DNA from: Fulvivirga ligni
GTDB taxonomy: Bacteria; Bacteroidota; Bacteroidia; Cytophagales; Cyclobacteriaceae
DNA length: 64,000 nt
Direction: 5' to 3'
Assembly: GCF_021389935.1 (NCBI RefSeq)
Contig: NZ_CP089979.1
Coordinates: 5,375,001-5,439,000, forward strand
The translations under genes were made by a program, and so were the position numbers. This document shows, one piece after another, positions 29,638 through 38,865 of the stretch. A model generated the notes under the pieces. The model did no database searches. It was not told where the DNA came from and saw only the letters and a program-made list of their open reading frames with translations. How positions within the stretch are numbered: the first letter of the stretch is position 1; every line of letters begins with the position of its first letter.

Positions 29638-30453
29638 ATGAAAAAAATTACTCTACTAAAAATTTTCACCCCTGTAGCATTACTCACTCTTATATTGTCT
29701 TTTTCAGCATGTGATAAGAATGATAATGTTTTGCTTTTTTCTGTGCAGAATGACATAGAACTTGGCGCGCAGGTGAGCCAGGAGATTGCAAATGACCCAC
29801 AATACAACATTATGTCCCGAACTGGGAATGAAGAAGCTTATGCTTACCTGGAAGGTATGGTAGATGAAATTCTTGAAAGCGGACAAGTAGCTTATAAAGA
29901 TGAGTTTGCCTGGGAAGTGACCATTCTTAAGGATGACGAAACTTTAAACGCCTTTGCCACTCCGGGAGGATATATTTATGTATATACAGGTCTTATTAAG
30001 TATTTAGAATCAGCTGACGCTCTTGAAGGCGTACTAGGACATGAAATTGCCCACGCTGACTTAAGACATACCAGTAGAAACTTACAGAAGCAATACGGAG
30101 TATCTATCTTATTAAGCATACTTATCGGTGACAATGCATCACAGTTAGAGCAAATAGCTGGTCAGGTAGCTGGTACAGTGGCCGGTTTATCATTTAGCAG
30201 AGACTATGAGTCTGAGGCAGATGCTAAATCAGTAGTTTATTTAGCTGAAACTCAATATGCTTGTAACGGTGCTGCTTATTTCTTTGAAAAATTATTAGAG
30301 TCTGGCCAGGGAGGCGGAACACCAGAGTTTTTAAGCACACACCCTAGCCCGGATAGCAGAGTGGAAGACATTAACGCTAAAGCTACTAGTGAAGGTTGTG
30401 AAACTAACCTGGCAACAAATACCGATTACGATACTTTCAAAAACAGTCTATAA
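29638..30453 (+). CDS. M48-family metallopeptidase lipoprotein
   Basis: A 271-residue zinc protease. The lipoprotein signal ends at the lipobox FSAC (about residue 25), which favours the ATG at 29638 over GTG at 29611. The zinc motif is HEIAH in LGHEIAHADLRH and the third ligand Glu lies in SRDYESEADAKSV, both canonical for M48. FATPGGYIYVYTGL precedes the active site, as in BepA/LoiP-like envelope proteases. The role is likely outer-membrane or periplasmic protein quality control. A terminator follows. Confidence 0.9.
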   Translation: MKKITLLKIFTPVALLTLILSFSACDKNDNVLLFSVQNDIELGAQVSQEIANDPQYNIMSRTGNEEAYAYLEGMVDEILESGQVAYKDEFAWEVTILKDDETLNAFATPGGYIYVYTGLIKYLESADALEGVLGHEIAHADLRHTSRNLQKQYGVSILLSILIGDNASQLEQIAGQVAGTVAGLSFSRDYESEADAKSVVYLAETQYACNGAAYFFEKLLESGQGGGTPEFLSTHPSPDSRVEDINAKATSEGCETNLATNTDYDTFKNSL

Positions 30454-30478
30454 TATTTAGGCTCGTGAATATAAAATC

Positions 30479-30511
30479 AAAAAGGCTGTCATCTCGGACA
30501 GCCTTTTTTTT
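30479..30511. terminator. Bidirectional terminator
   Basis: A stem of at least 10 bp (AAAGGCTGTC with GACAGCCTTT) and a 6-base loop, with A run before and T run after. It lies between the stop of the M48 gene and the stop of the convergent amidohydrolase gene and could serve both. Confidence 0.8.
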
Positions 30512-30534
30512 CGGATTTATAAATAAAAGCAAAT

Positions 30535-31842
30535 TTATTTCTTCACACCAGGATCTCTTTCCAGAAACTCATCATACAGCTTGGTATGACGGCTCTCCAT
30601 AGGAATATTCCATCCTTCAATAAATACATACTTGATCTGCGTTTTAGTTTCGAACGGATCACCGTCTGAAATGAACAAGGTTGCACTTTTTCCCTTTTCT
30701 AACGATCCTAACTGATCATCTACACCAAAAAGCTGAGCGGGAATAATAGTTACAGCTTTCAGAGCTTCTTCTTTACCTAAACCATAAGTGGCAGCAAAGC
30801 CAGCATGGTAAGGTAAGTTTCTTACATTCTCAGCATCGTTAGTTCTTATAGCCACCGTTACTCCTGCTTTAGACATAATGCCAGCATTAGCATAAGGGCG
30901 GTCATACTTATCATAATCACGGTTAGGGGTATCCAACACCGGACCTGTGATCACCGGGATTTTAGCTTCAGCCAATTCTTCAGCCACTCTCCAGCCTTCA
31001 GAAACACCTGTGAAGATCACTTTGATATTCTTTCCTTTCACCCAATCAATAGCCGCCTTGATATCGTTGGCAGCGTTCACTTCTATTAAAAGCGTTTGCT
31101 CACCTTTTACAACAGGTGCCAACGTGGCCATCTCAGGGTTATAATTTAGCTCTGTAGATACCTTTTGTGCAGTGATAGTTGAATCTATTTTAGAATAGGC
31201 TAAAGCATTATCCCACACCTTATTAAGGTTAGCAAGAGCTTTATCAGCATCTTTTTTAATGTCTTCCTCAGACCTTCTGTCCCATCTGCCTCTTTTACCA
31301 GTAGTAGGGAAATTCATTACCACACCTTCAAAACCTGCATACATCTGATCAGGCGTATAACCGTGTAGGTTAATTAACGCTGCAGTACCTGAAAATAGAC
31401 CTCCCTGTGGGATAGTTAATGCCGTAGTCACTCCGCTCACTCTGGTTACAGGGATAAGCACAGAGTTCGGGTTTACAGCAGTAAGCGCCTTCATTTGAGG
31501 AATAACCTCTCCTATTTCATTATAATCTCTGGTACGTGGATCTGAACCTACTTCTACCAAACCTATTCTGGATCCAGACTCTATCATTCCCGGGTAAATG
31601 TAAAGGCCTTTGCAATCTATCTCCTTAGCTCCTGAAGGAATAGACACATTAGCACCTATGTCACTGATTTTTCCGTCAGAGATGATTAGTGTACCATTAT
31701 TAATAGTGCCTTTGGTCACTGTAACAATGGTAGCATTTTTTAAAGCGAATGTACCGGTGGTGGCTTTAGCATTTTGTCCGTAAGAGATGAGGACGCAGAA
31801 TAATGCCGCAAGGGTTAATATTATATTTTTCATGCTCTTCAT
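30535..31842 (-). CDS. Amidohydrolase-family protein with degraded metal site
   Basis: A 435-residue secreted protein (signal peptide about 1-22) with the amidohydrolase layout: an N-terminal beta-sandwich (ALKNATIVTVTKGTI) and a C-terminal LGSLEKGKSATLFISDGDPF. The metal-binding HxH after strand 1 is missing: where the middle paralogue has IIDAHSHIAL, this one has MIESGSRIGL. The late Asp region reads AIRTNDAEN. Loss of the first two ligands suggests it is not a conventional metallo-hydrolase. It is the last of three tandem paralogues, six bases after the intact one, and may act as a partner subunit (inference). Confidence 0.8.
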   Translation of the reverse strand: MKSMKNIILTLAALFCVLISYGQNAKATTGTFALKNATIVTVTKGTINNGTLIISDGKISDIGANVSIPSGAKEIDCKGLYIYPGMIESGSRIGLVEVGSDPRTRDYNEIGEVIPQMKALTAVNPNSVLIPVTRVSGVTTALTIPQGGLFSGTAALINLHGYTPDQMYAGFEGVVMNFPTTGKRGRWDRRSEEDIKKDADKALANLNKVWDNALAYSKIDSTITAQKVSTELNYNPEMATLAPVVKGEQTLLIEVNAANDIKAAIDWVKGKNIKVIFTGVSEGWRVAEELAEAKIPVITGPVLDTPNRDYDKYDRPYANAGIMSKAGVTVAIRTNDAENVRNLPYHAGFAATYGLGKEEALKAVTIIPAQLFGVDDQLGSLEKGKSATLFISDGDPFETKTQIKYVFIEGWNIPMESRHTKLYDEFLERDPGVKK

Positions 31843-31848
31843 CTTAAA

Positions 31849-33222
31849 TTATTTATCTGTAAGTAAATAGTTATCATGAACATCCATACATCTATGCTCT
31901 TCTTCATCTGCATGAAGCGTTACATCGATCGTTTCTTTAGGATCTGGATAAATTCTCATATCTGCAGGATCATTCTCTCTATCAAATTCAACCACGCCAT
32001 CCACAATGGTGAACATCGGCACCGCATAAATAGAAAGCGGATGATTTTCAAAAATGGCTACATCACCATCTTTTCCCACCTCGAGTGAACCCACTCTATT
32101 TTCTATCCCCAATTGCTTAGCAGGATTAATGGTAATCAACCTCAAGGCTTCTTCATCAGACAGACCACCATATTTCTGCGTTTTACCGGCCTCATGATAT
32201 AGGTGTCTAATCAGCTCCTCAGAATCTGAATTAATGGATGTAGTTACACCGTTCTTCGCAAGTATAGCAGCGTTATAGGCTGTAGAATAATATACCTCAA
32301 ATTTATAGTCCCACCAATCAGCAAATACAGACGCCATAGCTCCGAACTCAGCTAACTCAGGTGCAACCTTGAATCCTTCATTTACGTGCTGAAAAACGAG
32401 TTTTTTGATACCGTAATCTTTAAAAACCTGCATTAGCATGTAAATTTCATCTGCTCTGTAAGAGTGACAATGAACGATGATATTACCTCTTAAAATATCA
32501 GCTAAAGTCTCCATTCTTAAGTTATACTCAGGAGCCTCCCCTTTGAAGCCTTTCTTCTTTTTAGCTGCCTTATAAGTATCCCATTTCTGCATGTACTGCT
32601 TGGCTTCAGCAAAAGAGCTTCTAAAAACAGCTTCTACACCCATTCTGGTACGTGGCACAATGCCGCTACCACCGCCATGAACCCTTGTAGGATTTTCTCC
32701 TAAAGCAAACTTAATGGTTCTTGGTGCTCCTTCCATTCTGATCTCTTCCATGTCTACTGTGCCAAACCTATGCTTGATGGTTTCGCTCTGTCCTCCGATA
32801 GCATTAGCAGAACCATGAAGCGCATGTGAAATAGTAACTCCACCAGCAAGAGCACGGTATATTGAAATATCTAATGGATCCAGAGCATCTCCTGTCCAAA
32901 CTTCGGCTGTAACTGGGCTAGTAGCCTCATTTACAGAGCTTAATGCTATGTGTGAGTGAGCATCGATAATTCCGGGCATCACATATTTACCAGAAGCATC
33001 TATTACTTTGGCACCAGATGGCGCGGCTATACTCTTTCCTATTTTGGCTATTTTACCGTCTTTAATCCAGACATCAGTATTTTCAAGAACACCATTAGTA
33101 ATAGTAAGAACGGTTCCATTTTTTATAAGCACATCGCCCTTTTTCTGCGCAGTGGCCAAAGTAGCCACACAAAGCATTAATAAGGCGAGTGTTAATTTAT
33201 TTATAGTTTTCATTAATCTCAT
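31849..33222 (-). CDS. Secreted amidohydrolase with intact metal motif
   Basis: A 457-residue protein with a signal peptide (about 1-25). The HxH motif is intact (GIIDAHSHIAL, His near 89 and 91), with further candidate ligands in IVHCHSY and FQHVNEG and a catalytic Asp in SINSDSEE. The C-terminal beta-sandwich reads GSLEVGKDGDVAIFENHPLS. It resembles imidazolonepropionase/dipeptidase-like amidohydrolases exported by Bacteroidota. The substrate is unknown; a peptide-like or cyclic amide is possible. It is the middle of three tandem paralogues with 6- and 11-base gaps. Confidence 0.87.
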   Translation of the reverse strand: MRLMKTINKLTLALLMLCVATLATAQKKGDVLIKNGTVLTITNGVLENTDVWIKDGKIAKIGKSIAAPSGAKVIDASGKYVMPGIIDAHSHIALSSVNEATSPVTAEVWTGDALDPLDISIYRALAGGVTISHALHGSANAIGGQSETIKHRFGTVDMEEIRMEGAPRTIKFALGENPTRVHGGGSGIVPRTRMGVEAVFRSSFAEAKQYMQKWDTYKAAKKKKGFKGEAPEYNLRMETLADILRGNIIVHCHSYRADEIYMLMQVFKDYGIKKLVFQHVNEGFKVAPELAEFGAMASVFADWWDYKFEVYYSTAYNAAILAKNGVTTSINSDSEELIRHLYHEAGKTQKYGGLSDEEALRLITINPAKQLGIENRVGSLEVGKDGDVAIFENHPLSIYAVPMFTIVDGVVEFDRENDPADMRIYPDPKETIDVTLHADEEEHRCMDVHDNYLLTDK

Positions 33223-33233
33223 GGTCTGATATT

Positions 33234-34955
33234 TTAATGTTTTTCCGGTACTCTTTCACCTTCTACAGGGAAACTTCCATAGCTTCCTGCAGTCATGCTT
33301 CCCTCAAAAGTATCTCCATCTATCTGTACACTAAATGTAATAGGCAGAGTCTCACCCCCTGTATCTACTGTAAATGCAAATGACAAAGTATTTCCATCTA
33401 CAGATACATCAGTGATGTCTGTAGACTCACCGGTAGTACTATTTGTAATTGAGCCGCTGTAAGCACCAGGCTCACCTGTAATGGTGATTACACCTGTCAC
33501 TTTTCCTTGCGGAGTCTCAGTGCTGTAAGACCATTTACCTTTCAAGTCAGTAGTTTTACCACCTTTACCCTTCTTCTTTTCTTTGGCTTTGTACTCGTAC
33601 ATGCTTCCATCTACAAATACATATCTCACATTAGATTCTTTATCAAAATAAGGCTTATCACTGATCACTAAGTTGGCCAACTTACCATTATCTACAGTTC
33701 CCATTGAACTTGAAACTCCAAGAATTGATGCTGGCGTAGTGGTTAAAGCAGCTAAAGCCTGATCCTCCGTAAAGCCGTTTTCTATCAGCTTTAATAAGGT
33801 TGATTTCACATCCTTAGATTTTACTTCCAGCGTAGAAAAGCCGAATTGTATGTCTTGCTGAGTGAATAATGCTGGCTGCTTGTAATAGTTAAGAATCATT
33901 TGTTTCTTTCTTTCTTCCAGCTGCTCTCTTTCAATATCTTCAGCAGTTTTCTCCTCTACCTTCACCTCTGTAGAATCTGACTGCACAGAATCAGCCTTCT
34001 CCTCTTTTAGTTCAGGTAAGTCCAAAGAAAGGAAAACCTTTGCCTGTGAGGCTTTTATCTTATTGGTAAGGTCCCAGCCCTGCTTTACTTCTGTAAGAAT
34101 TAGGTTGAAACCAAGATCATTTTTCAGCTTTAATACTCTTTCTATATCCAGTACATCTTCAGCTTTAAATGCCACGGGCACTTGCTTATCAATAACAGGA
34201 TAAAATGCTTCCAAGACTCTGTCTGCTGAAGGTCTGGTCATTCCCGCAGGATCTTTAGCATATAAAGTGCTGTACGATTTAGACTCCTTCGCCTGTCTGT
34301 AAAGCTCTCTGTATTTGGCCATTACAGCCATAACAGTGCTTGGGTAAACACCTGGTGCACCATCTAGCTGACTGAATAATGAAATTTCTTTTTTGTATAA
34401 CATAGCATCTGCACTTTCACCGGAAAGTAAAATCACAGAGCCTTGCCCTGGCAGCATTCTACCATAAGGAACTACATGAGCGGCAGTGAAACCCAACTCA
34501 CGCATATCGGCTATTGATTTTTCAGAAGTAGATAAAAGGTCTGCCACCGACTTCTCAGGCTCAATACCTGCCACATCGTTAGGCGGATTTCCCGGATCTT
34601 TCACATCGCTGTTTCGTCCTCTGCCACGTCCTTCTTCTTTTGGTTGTGGTATTCCTGTGTGTGAAACGCCCTCTATAAAACCAGCATATACATACATGCT
34701 ATCAGCTTCTATCACCATAGCATCTGCCGGCACTGACACATTCTTACCTACTGAGGTAATGATGCCATCCTTTATTACTATGGCTCCCATATCTATCTTT
34801 CGGCCTGGGGCTTGAATAATGTTAACATTCTTAATTACATAAGTGCTGGTGACTGGCTTAAGGTCCAGGTCCTGGGCATATGTAGCTAAAGAAGTGATGA
34901 GAAACAGAAGGATAAATAAGCCCCTCCGCTTCAAGTTCATAGTGGGTTCTTTCAT
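33234..34955 (-). CDS. Amidohydrolase-family protein, partly degraded site, with C-terminal beta domain
   Basis: A 573-residue secreted protein; the signal peptide is best from the Met at residue 6 (MNLKRRGLF to TYA). The amidohydrolase region has FIEGVSHTGI where HxH is expected, so the first His is lost and the second kept. A charged insertion rich in Glu and Lys (about 310-345) interrupts the barrel. After the usual GTVDNGKLANLVISDKPYF end comes a Lys/Gly linker and an extra beta-rich domain of about 95 residues (about 475-570, GKWSYSTETPQGKVTGVI). It is the first gene of the three-gene run. Confidence 0.8.
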   Translation of the reverse strand: MKEPTMNLKRRGLFILLFLITSLATYAQDLDLKPVTSTYVIKNVNIIQAPGRKIDMGAIVIKDGIITSVGKNVSVPADAMVIEADSMYVYAGFIEGVSHTGIPQPKEEGRGRGRNSDVKDPGNPPNDVAGIEPEKSVADLLSTSEKSIADMRELGFTAAHVVPYGRMLPGQGSVILLSGESADAMLYKKEISLFSQLDGAPGVYPSTVMAVMAKYRELYRQAKESKSYSTLYAKDPAGMTRPSADRVLEAFYPVIDKQVPVAFKAEDVLDIERVLKLKNDLGFNLILTEVKQGWDLTNKIKASQAKVFLSLDLPELKEEKADSVQSDSTEVKVEEKTAEDIEREQLEERKKQMILNYYKQPALFTQQDIQFGFSTLEVKSKDVKSTLLKLIENGFTEDQALAALTTTPASILGVSSSMGTVDNGKLANLVISDKPYFDKESNVRYVFVDGSMYEYKAKEKKKGKGGKTTDLKGKWSYSTETPQGKVTGVITITGEPGAYSGSITNSTTGESTDITDVSVDGNTLSFAFTVDTGGETLPITFSVQIDGDTFEGSMTAGSYGSFPVEGERVPEKH

Positions 34956-35165
34956 TGATTCGCTACGTTAATTTTCAGTTAAGTCATTTTAAAACTATTA
35001 TCCGTATCCTTCGAAACCAAAGCAGATATATATGAGCGGTAATAAAAGTTTAAGAAACAGTTCAGCCAGCCTGCAGTTCACTACACTTTCACTACAGTTG
35101 ATGACTTTCGGTTATTAATTAGGTTTTTAAATGCGGATCATTGTAAGGTATTAAAACTCAATAGT

Positions 35166-36641
35166 ATGAACAAAGGTCAAAAACTCACAAGGATAGACAT
35201 ACGGGTCAAAATAATGTCTATCCTTATTCTCACCTTGCTTTGTTACTCAACTCATGCTCAGCATATTGTAGTGAAAAGCAACACCAGTGTTGACAGGCAT
35301 GATGATGGTAAAGGGGTGGTTGAAATTCGTCATTCCACGGGCAAAAACAGCTTCAACATTGAATACAAAGGAGAGATAGCTACTACTGACGATGATAAAG
35401 ACATAAAAAGTATATCTCCCGGTGGCTACATAGAGATTAGTAAAACCACTTTTGGCAGCAAGCGCTCTATCCAAATAGAAGCTACTTCTAACGGCTTGAA
35501 AAGAGAATACTATGAAGGCAGAAGTGAGGTAAACTATCTTCCTGAAGGGAAAAAATGGCTTGCGGAGATCCTTCCGGAAGTTATCAGAACCACGGGTATT
35601 GGCGCTAAAGATAGAGTAAAGAGATTCTATAAAAAGGGTGGTGTAGATGCTGTTATGGCTGAAATCAACATCATTGAAAGTGATTATGTGAAATCTATTT
35701 ACGGCGGCCACCTTCTAGAAATGGACAACCTTTCTGATAATGAGCTTATTAAAATAGCGGAAGGCATTTCCAGCCAAATAAGCTCGGATTATTACCTATC
35801 AGAAGTACTCAGAAAGAATTCGAGACAATTTCTAATAAAAGACAATACCTCAACCGCTTACTTCAATGCTGTAAAGCACGTAGGTAGCGATTATTATAGC
35901 ACCATTATCCTTAAAGAGGCCCTCAAGGAGCATAAGCCTTCTCAAGTAGCTATCGTAAAGATCATGGATGCCAGCAAAAATATAGGCTCAGATTATTATC
36001 AAATGACCGTGCTCAACGATCTACTGGATGATGATCTTGATCCTGAAGCTTTAAAAGCAGTGGTGGCTACTTCCAGAAATATTGGCTCCGATTATTACCA
36101 GACTCAATTATTGAGCAAAGCTTTAGAAAAGCCTAATCTGCCCGATGAATCATTCATAATAGTAGTGGATGCCATGGCCAATGTAAACTCTGATTATTAT
36201 ATGGCTTCAGTATTTTCAAAAATGTTGGACAAGCCTCAAACAGAAGCTATCAACATGAAGATTGTGTCTATTATGAACACAAAATTAAGGTCTGATTATT
36301 ATGCCTCCACCGTACTAAGCAAAATGATTAAAAATCAAAAGTTATCGGATAAGACCATGGAAAGCATAGCCAGTGCACTGCAAAACCTTGGTTCATCTAA
36401 CTATGCCGCAGCAGTGATAAAAAATGCATCTGATCAGAATTTGTCAAAAAAATCAATGTTATCGCTGATACAAACGGCTAGTCGCATAGGTTCGGATTAC
36501 TACGCTTCTGAAGCCCTATCTTCTTTGGCTAGTCAGGTAAAGAAAAGTAATGATAAAGAGCTGATGGAAGCTTACAGAGCCGCGGCCAAAAATATTCATT
36601 CGGACACTTACTATGGACGCGCCATGAGGGCCATTGATTAG
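35166..36641 (+). CDS. Secreted SDYY-repeat protein of unknown function
   Basis: A 491-residue protein with a signal peptide ending near THAQ (about 32). A beta-rich N-terminal region (about 33-140) is followed by a helical C-terminal region. There, about eight units of roughly 33 residues each carry a core (I/V)(G/N/R)SDYYxxxxL: VGSDYYSTIIL, IGSDYYQMTVL, IGSDYYQTQLL, VNSDYYMASVF, LRSDYYASTVL, LGSSNYAAAVI, IGSDYYASEAL and a closing SDTYYGRAM. The repeats should stack as a HEAT-like superhelix (inference). Similar SDY repeats are familiar from proteins near M56 peptidases, but I know no function. It lies 93 bases upstream of the LytS operon. Confidence 0.75.
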   Translation: MNKGQKLTRIDIRVKIMSILILTLLCYSTHAQHIVVKSNTSVDRHDDGKGVVEIRHSTGKNSFNIEYKGEIATTDDDKDIKSISPGGYIEISKTTFGSKRSIQIEATSNGLKREYYEGRSEVNYLPEGKKWLAEILPEVIRTTGIGAKDRVKRFYKKGGVDAVMAEINIIESDYVKSIYGGHLLEMDNLSDNELIKIAEGISSQISSDYYLSEVLRKNSRQFLIKDNTSTAYFNAVKHVGSDYYSTIILKEALKEHKPSQVAIVKIMDASKNIGSDYYQMTVLNDLLDDDLDPEALKAVVATSRNIGSDYYQTQLLSKALEKPNLPDESFIIVVDAMANVNSDYYMASVFSKMLDKPQTEAINMKIVSIMNTKLRSDYYASTVLSKMIKNQKLSDKTMESIASALQNLGSSNYAAAVIKNASDQNLSKKSMLSLIQTASRIGSDYYASEALSSLASQVKKSNDKELMEAYRAAAKNIHSDTYYGRAMRAID

Positions 36642-36734
36642 TCCATAATAATATCCGGCAACTCGAAATAAATCAACAACAAGCCAGGGCAGGCCTTCAA
36701 AATAATCATCCTTTTGATTAGATTGTGGCCTGCT

Positions 36735-37811
36735 ATGGCGTTAAGACATTTTTCAACACCCACCTTTATGCGTAAGTTCTGGCTAGGAGTACTCATTTGT
36801 ACTTTTATCGGCATAGCCTATTTTCTATACCTTTTTTACAGCGAAGAGGCGTACCTACCCTCCTTACTGCAAAATTTACCACATCTATTTGTCAGTATTT
36901 TTACGGCTAACCTGATAGGCTTGGTCATGTATACATCTGACAGACAGCTTAATAAATACATTTCCTGGAAGGAGAATCTATCTACCCGATTTATCTCCGG
37001 GCTTCTGGTGAATATCCTATTGGCTACAGGCATTATGGCTGTAATTAGCTGGATATACCTTGGTATATATATTGATAATTTCAGAATAGGAGAAATATGG
37101 ACAGCTTTTAATGAATACATCATTAAGCTATCGATAATCACATTAATAGCCATAGTTCTCTACTCACTTATATACTTTGCACTGTACTCTTACAATCAGT
37201 ATGCTATAGTACAAATTGAAAGCATTAAAGACCAACGAAAGCAATTGCAGCTTCAATTCGATGTACTGAAAAGTCAACTGAGTCCACACTATTTATTCAA
37301 TAGCTTAAATACCATATCCTCATTAATATTCAAGGATGCATATTTGGCAGAAGACTTTATCAGGAGACTGGCCCTCACCTATCAGTATATTCTGGATAAT
37401 AATAAGAAGCAGTTTGTAACATTAGAGCAAGAGGTGGAATTTGTGAAGTCATACAACTACCTACTCAAGGTAAGGTTTCAAAATAACCTCCACCTGGAGA
37501 TTAACCTTCCAAAAAACATTATGCACACTCCTATTCCACCGCTAACACTTCAAATGTTAGTGGAAAATGCCGTGAAGCATAATGTAATTAATCAACAAAA
37601 GCCGCTTTACATTTATATCAGCGCTGTAGACAATACAGTTATCAATATCATCAACACAAAAACAGACCTTCCTGCTCATGTAAGTTCATTTCAAGTAGGA
37701 CTGAAAAATATAAAACAGCGTTATAGCTTCTTTACTGATAAGCCTATAAAAGTGATGGATGCAAGCAAGTTTACAGTGTCTCTTCCAGTACTAAAAAATG
37801 TAGAACTATGA
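36735..37811 (+). CDS. LytS/YehU-type sensor histidine kinase
   Basis: About 358 residues. Four membrane helices (about 15-35, 50-66, 85-110 and 130-153) precede the His_kinase domain with QLSPHYLFNSLNT, the phospho-acceptor His near residue 185. The HATPase N-box follows (LQMLVENAVKHNVINQ). The start is set at the ATG at 36735; TTG at 36714 and ATG at 36768 are alternatives. It is the first gene of a three-gene operon with a pseudokinase paralogue (ATGA overlap) and a LytTR regulator. The input domain is only the membrane segments, so the signal is probably membrane-borne. Confidence 0.9.
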   Translation: MALRHFSTPTFMRKFWLGVLICTFIGIAYFLYLFYSEEAYLPSLLQNLPHLFVSIFTANLIGLVMYTSDRQLNKYISWKENLSTRFISGLLVNILLATGIMAVISWIYLGIYIDNFRIGEIWTAFNEYIIKLSIITLIAIVLYSLIYFALYSYNQYAIVQIESIKDQRKQLQLQFDVLKSQLSPHYLFNSLNTISSLIFKDAYLAEDFIRRLALTYQYILDNNKKQFVTLEQEVEFVKSYNYLLKVRFQNNLHLEINLPKNIMHTPIPPLTLQMLVENAVKHNVINQQKPLYIYISAVDNTVINIINTKTDLPAHVSSFQVGLKNIKQRYSFFTDKPIKVMDASKFTVSLPVLKNVEL

Positions 37812-38863
37812 AGAAGCTGTATATCCATAATGCCTTATTCAGAATATTAGTACCTCCTTTTTACGGCATACTAATATATCTACTCATATTACTGATCAAT
37901 AACAATGTAGATCAGATCAACGAGATTTTCACCGGCCAAGAGGTTTACGTTTGCATAGGACTTACTTATATAGTTTCTGAAACACTGCGGCTACTTATTA
38001 TCTTGCTAGACAGGTTCTACTCGGTCACCATAGATAGTCAGCGCATATGGATTCAGTTCTTACTAGGCCTGGCCGTAAGCGTCATTGTAGTTTCAATCAG
38101 CATATCAGCCTATTTTGAGTATATCCTGAATTTCAGTATCACCCAGACTCAGCTGATTATTTTTAATATCATTTACGCAGTATCCAGCCTTATCTATAAC
38201 CTGCTTTTTGTGAGCAATGACTTCTTGCATCGTCAAAACCTGGACAAAATAAAGCAGGAAGAAATGCTTACAGAAACCATTGAGGCTGAGCTTCTAAAAT
38301 TTAAAAATGAAGTAAATCCGGAGCTATTTTATGATGCCCTGGAAACTCTTATCACACTGGTACATAAGAATGCAGAAGAGGCTGAAGACTACATAGACCG
38401 GCTTTCTCTGGTATATAGATACATTCTCGGTCATAGAAAAATAGAGTTATCTTCGGTATCAGACGAAGTGAATGCAGCTCAAAACATCATTCATTTACTG
38501 AATTTCAAGTTTAACCAATGCATCACCTTCAAAACAGATTTACCTCCTCAAAGTGGGAATATGCCAATGGTACCCGGAGTGCTGGCCAGCTTAATTGAAA
38601 CAGTGATCAGAAATAGCATAATCAACAAGTTTAAGCCCATGCAAATAGAGCTCAGCCTTGAGACGGATGATGGCTATTTCATTTTACAGCATAAGCTGAA
38701 TGATAAACTGATTATTTCAGAGAATAGAAGCCAAATCTTTAAGCAAATGCAAAATGCGTATGGATATTATAGCGAAAAACCTGTGGTTCATGTAAAGGCT
38801 TATGACATGAATTACATAAAAATACCTATACTTGAAATAATGGAAGACCAAGAAGCCATCTGA
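37808..38863 (+). CDS. LytS-like pseudo-histidine kinase
   Basis: A 351-residue paralogue of the preceding kinase with the same plan: four membrane helices, then a His_kinase-like domain. The phospho-acceptor motif SPHYLFNSLNT is replaced by NPELFYDALET, with Glu near 172 at the His position. The N-box ENAVKHN is replaced by ETVIRNS, losing the ATP-coordinating Asn pattern. Both phosphotransfer and ATP binding therefore look lost, while the fold is kept. It may form a heterodimer with, or sense for, the active kinase. It overlaps that gene by four bases and ends two bases before the regulator. Confidence 0.85.
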   Translation: MKKLYIHNALFRILVPPFYGILIYLLILLINNNVDQINEIFTGQEVYVCIGLTYIVSETLRLLIILLDRFYSVTIDSQRIWIQFLLGLAVSVIVVSISISAYFEYILNFSITQTQLIIFNIIYAVSSLIYNLLFVSNDFLHRQNLDKIKQEEMLTETIEAELLKFKNEVNPELFYDALETLITLVHKNAEEAEDYIDRLSLVYRYILGHRKIELSSVSDEVNAAQNIIHLLNFKFNQCITFKTDLPPQSGNMPMVPGVLASLIETVIRNSIINKFKPMQIELSLETDDGYFILQHKLNDKLIISENRSQIFKQMQNAYGYYSEKPVVHVKAYDMNYIKIPILEIMEDQEAI

Positions 38864-38865
38864 AT

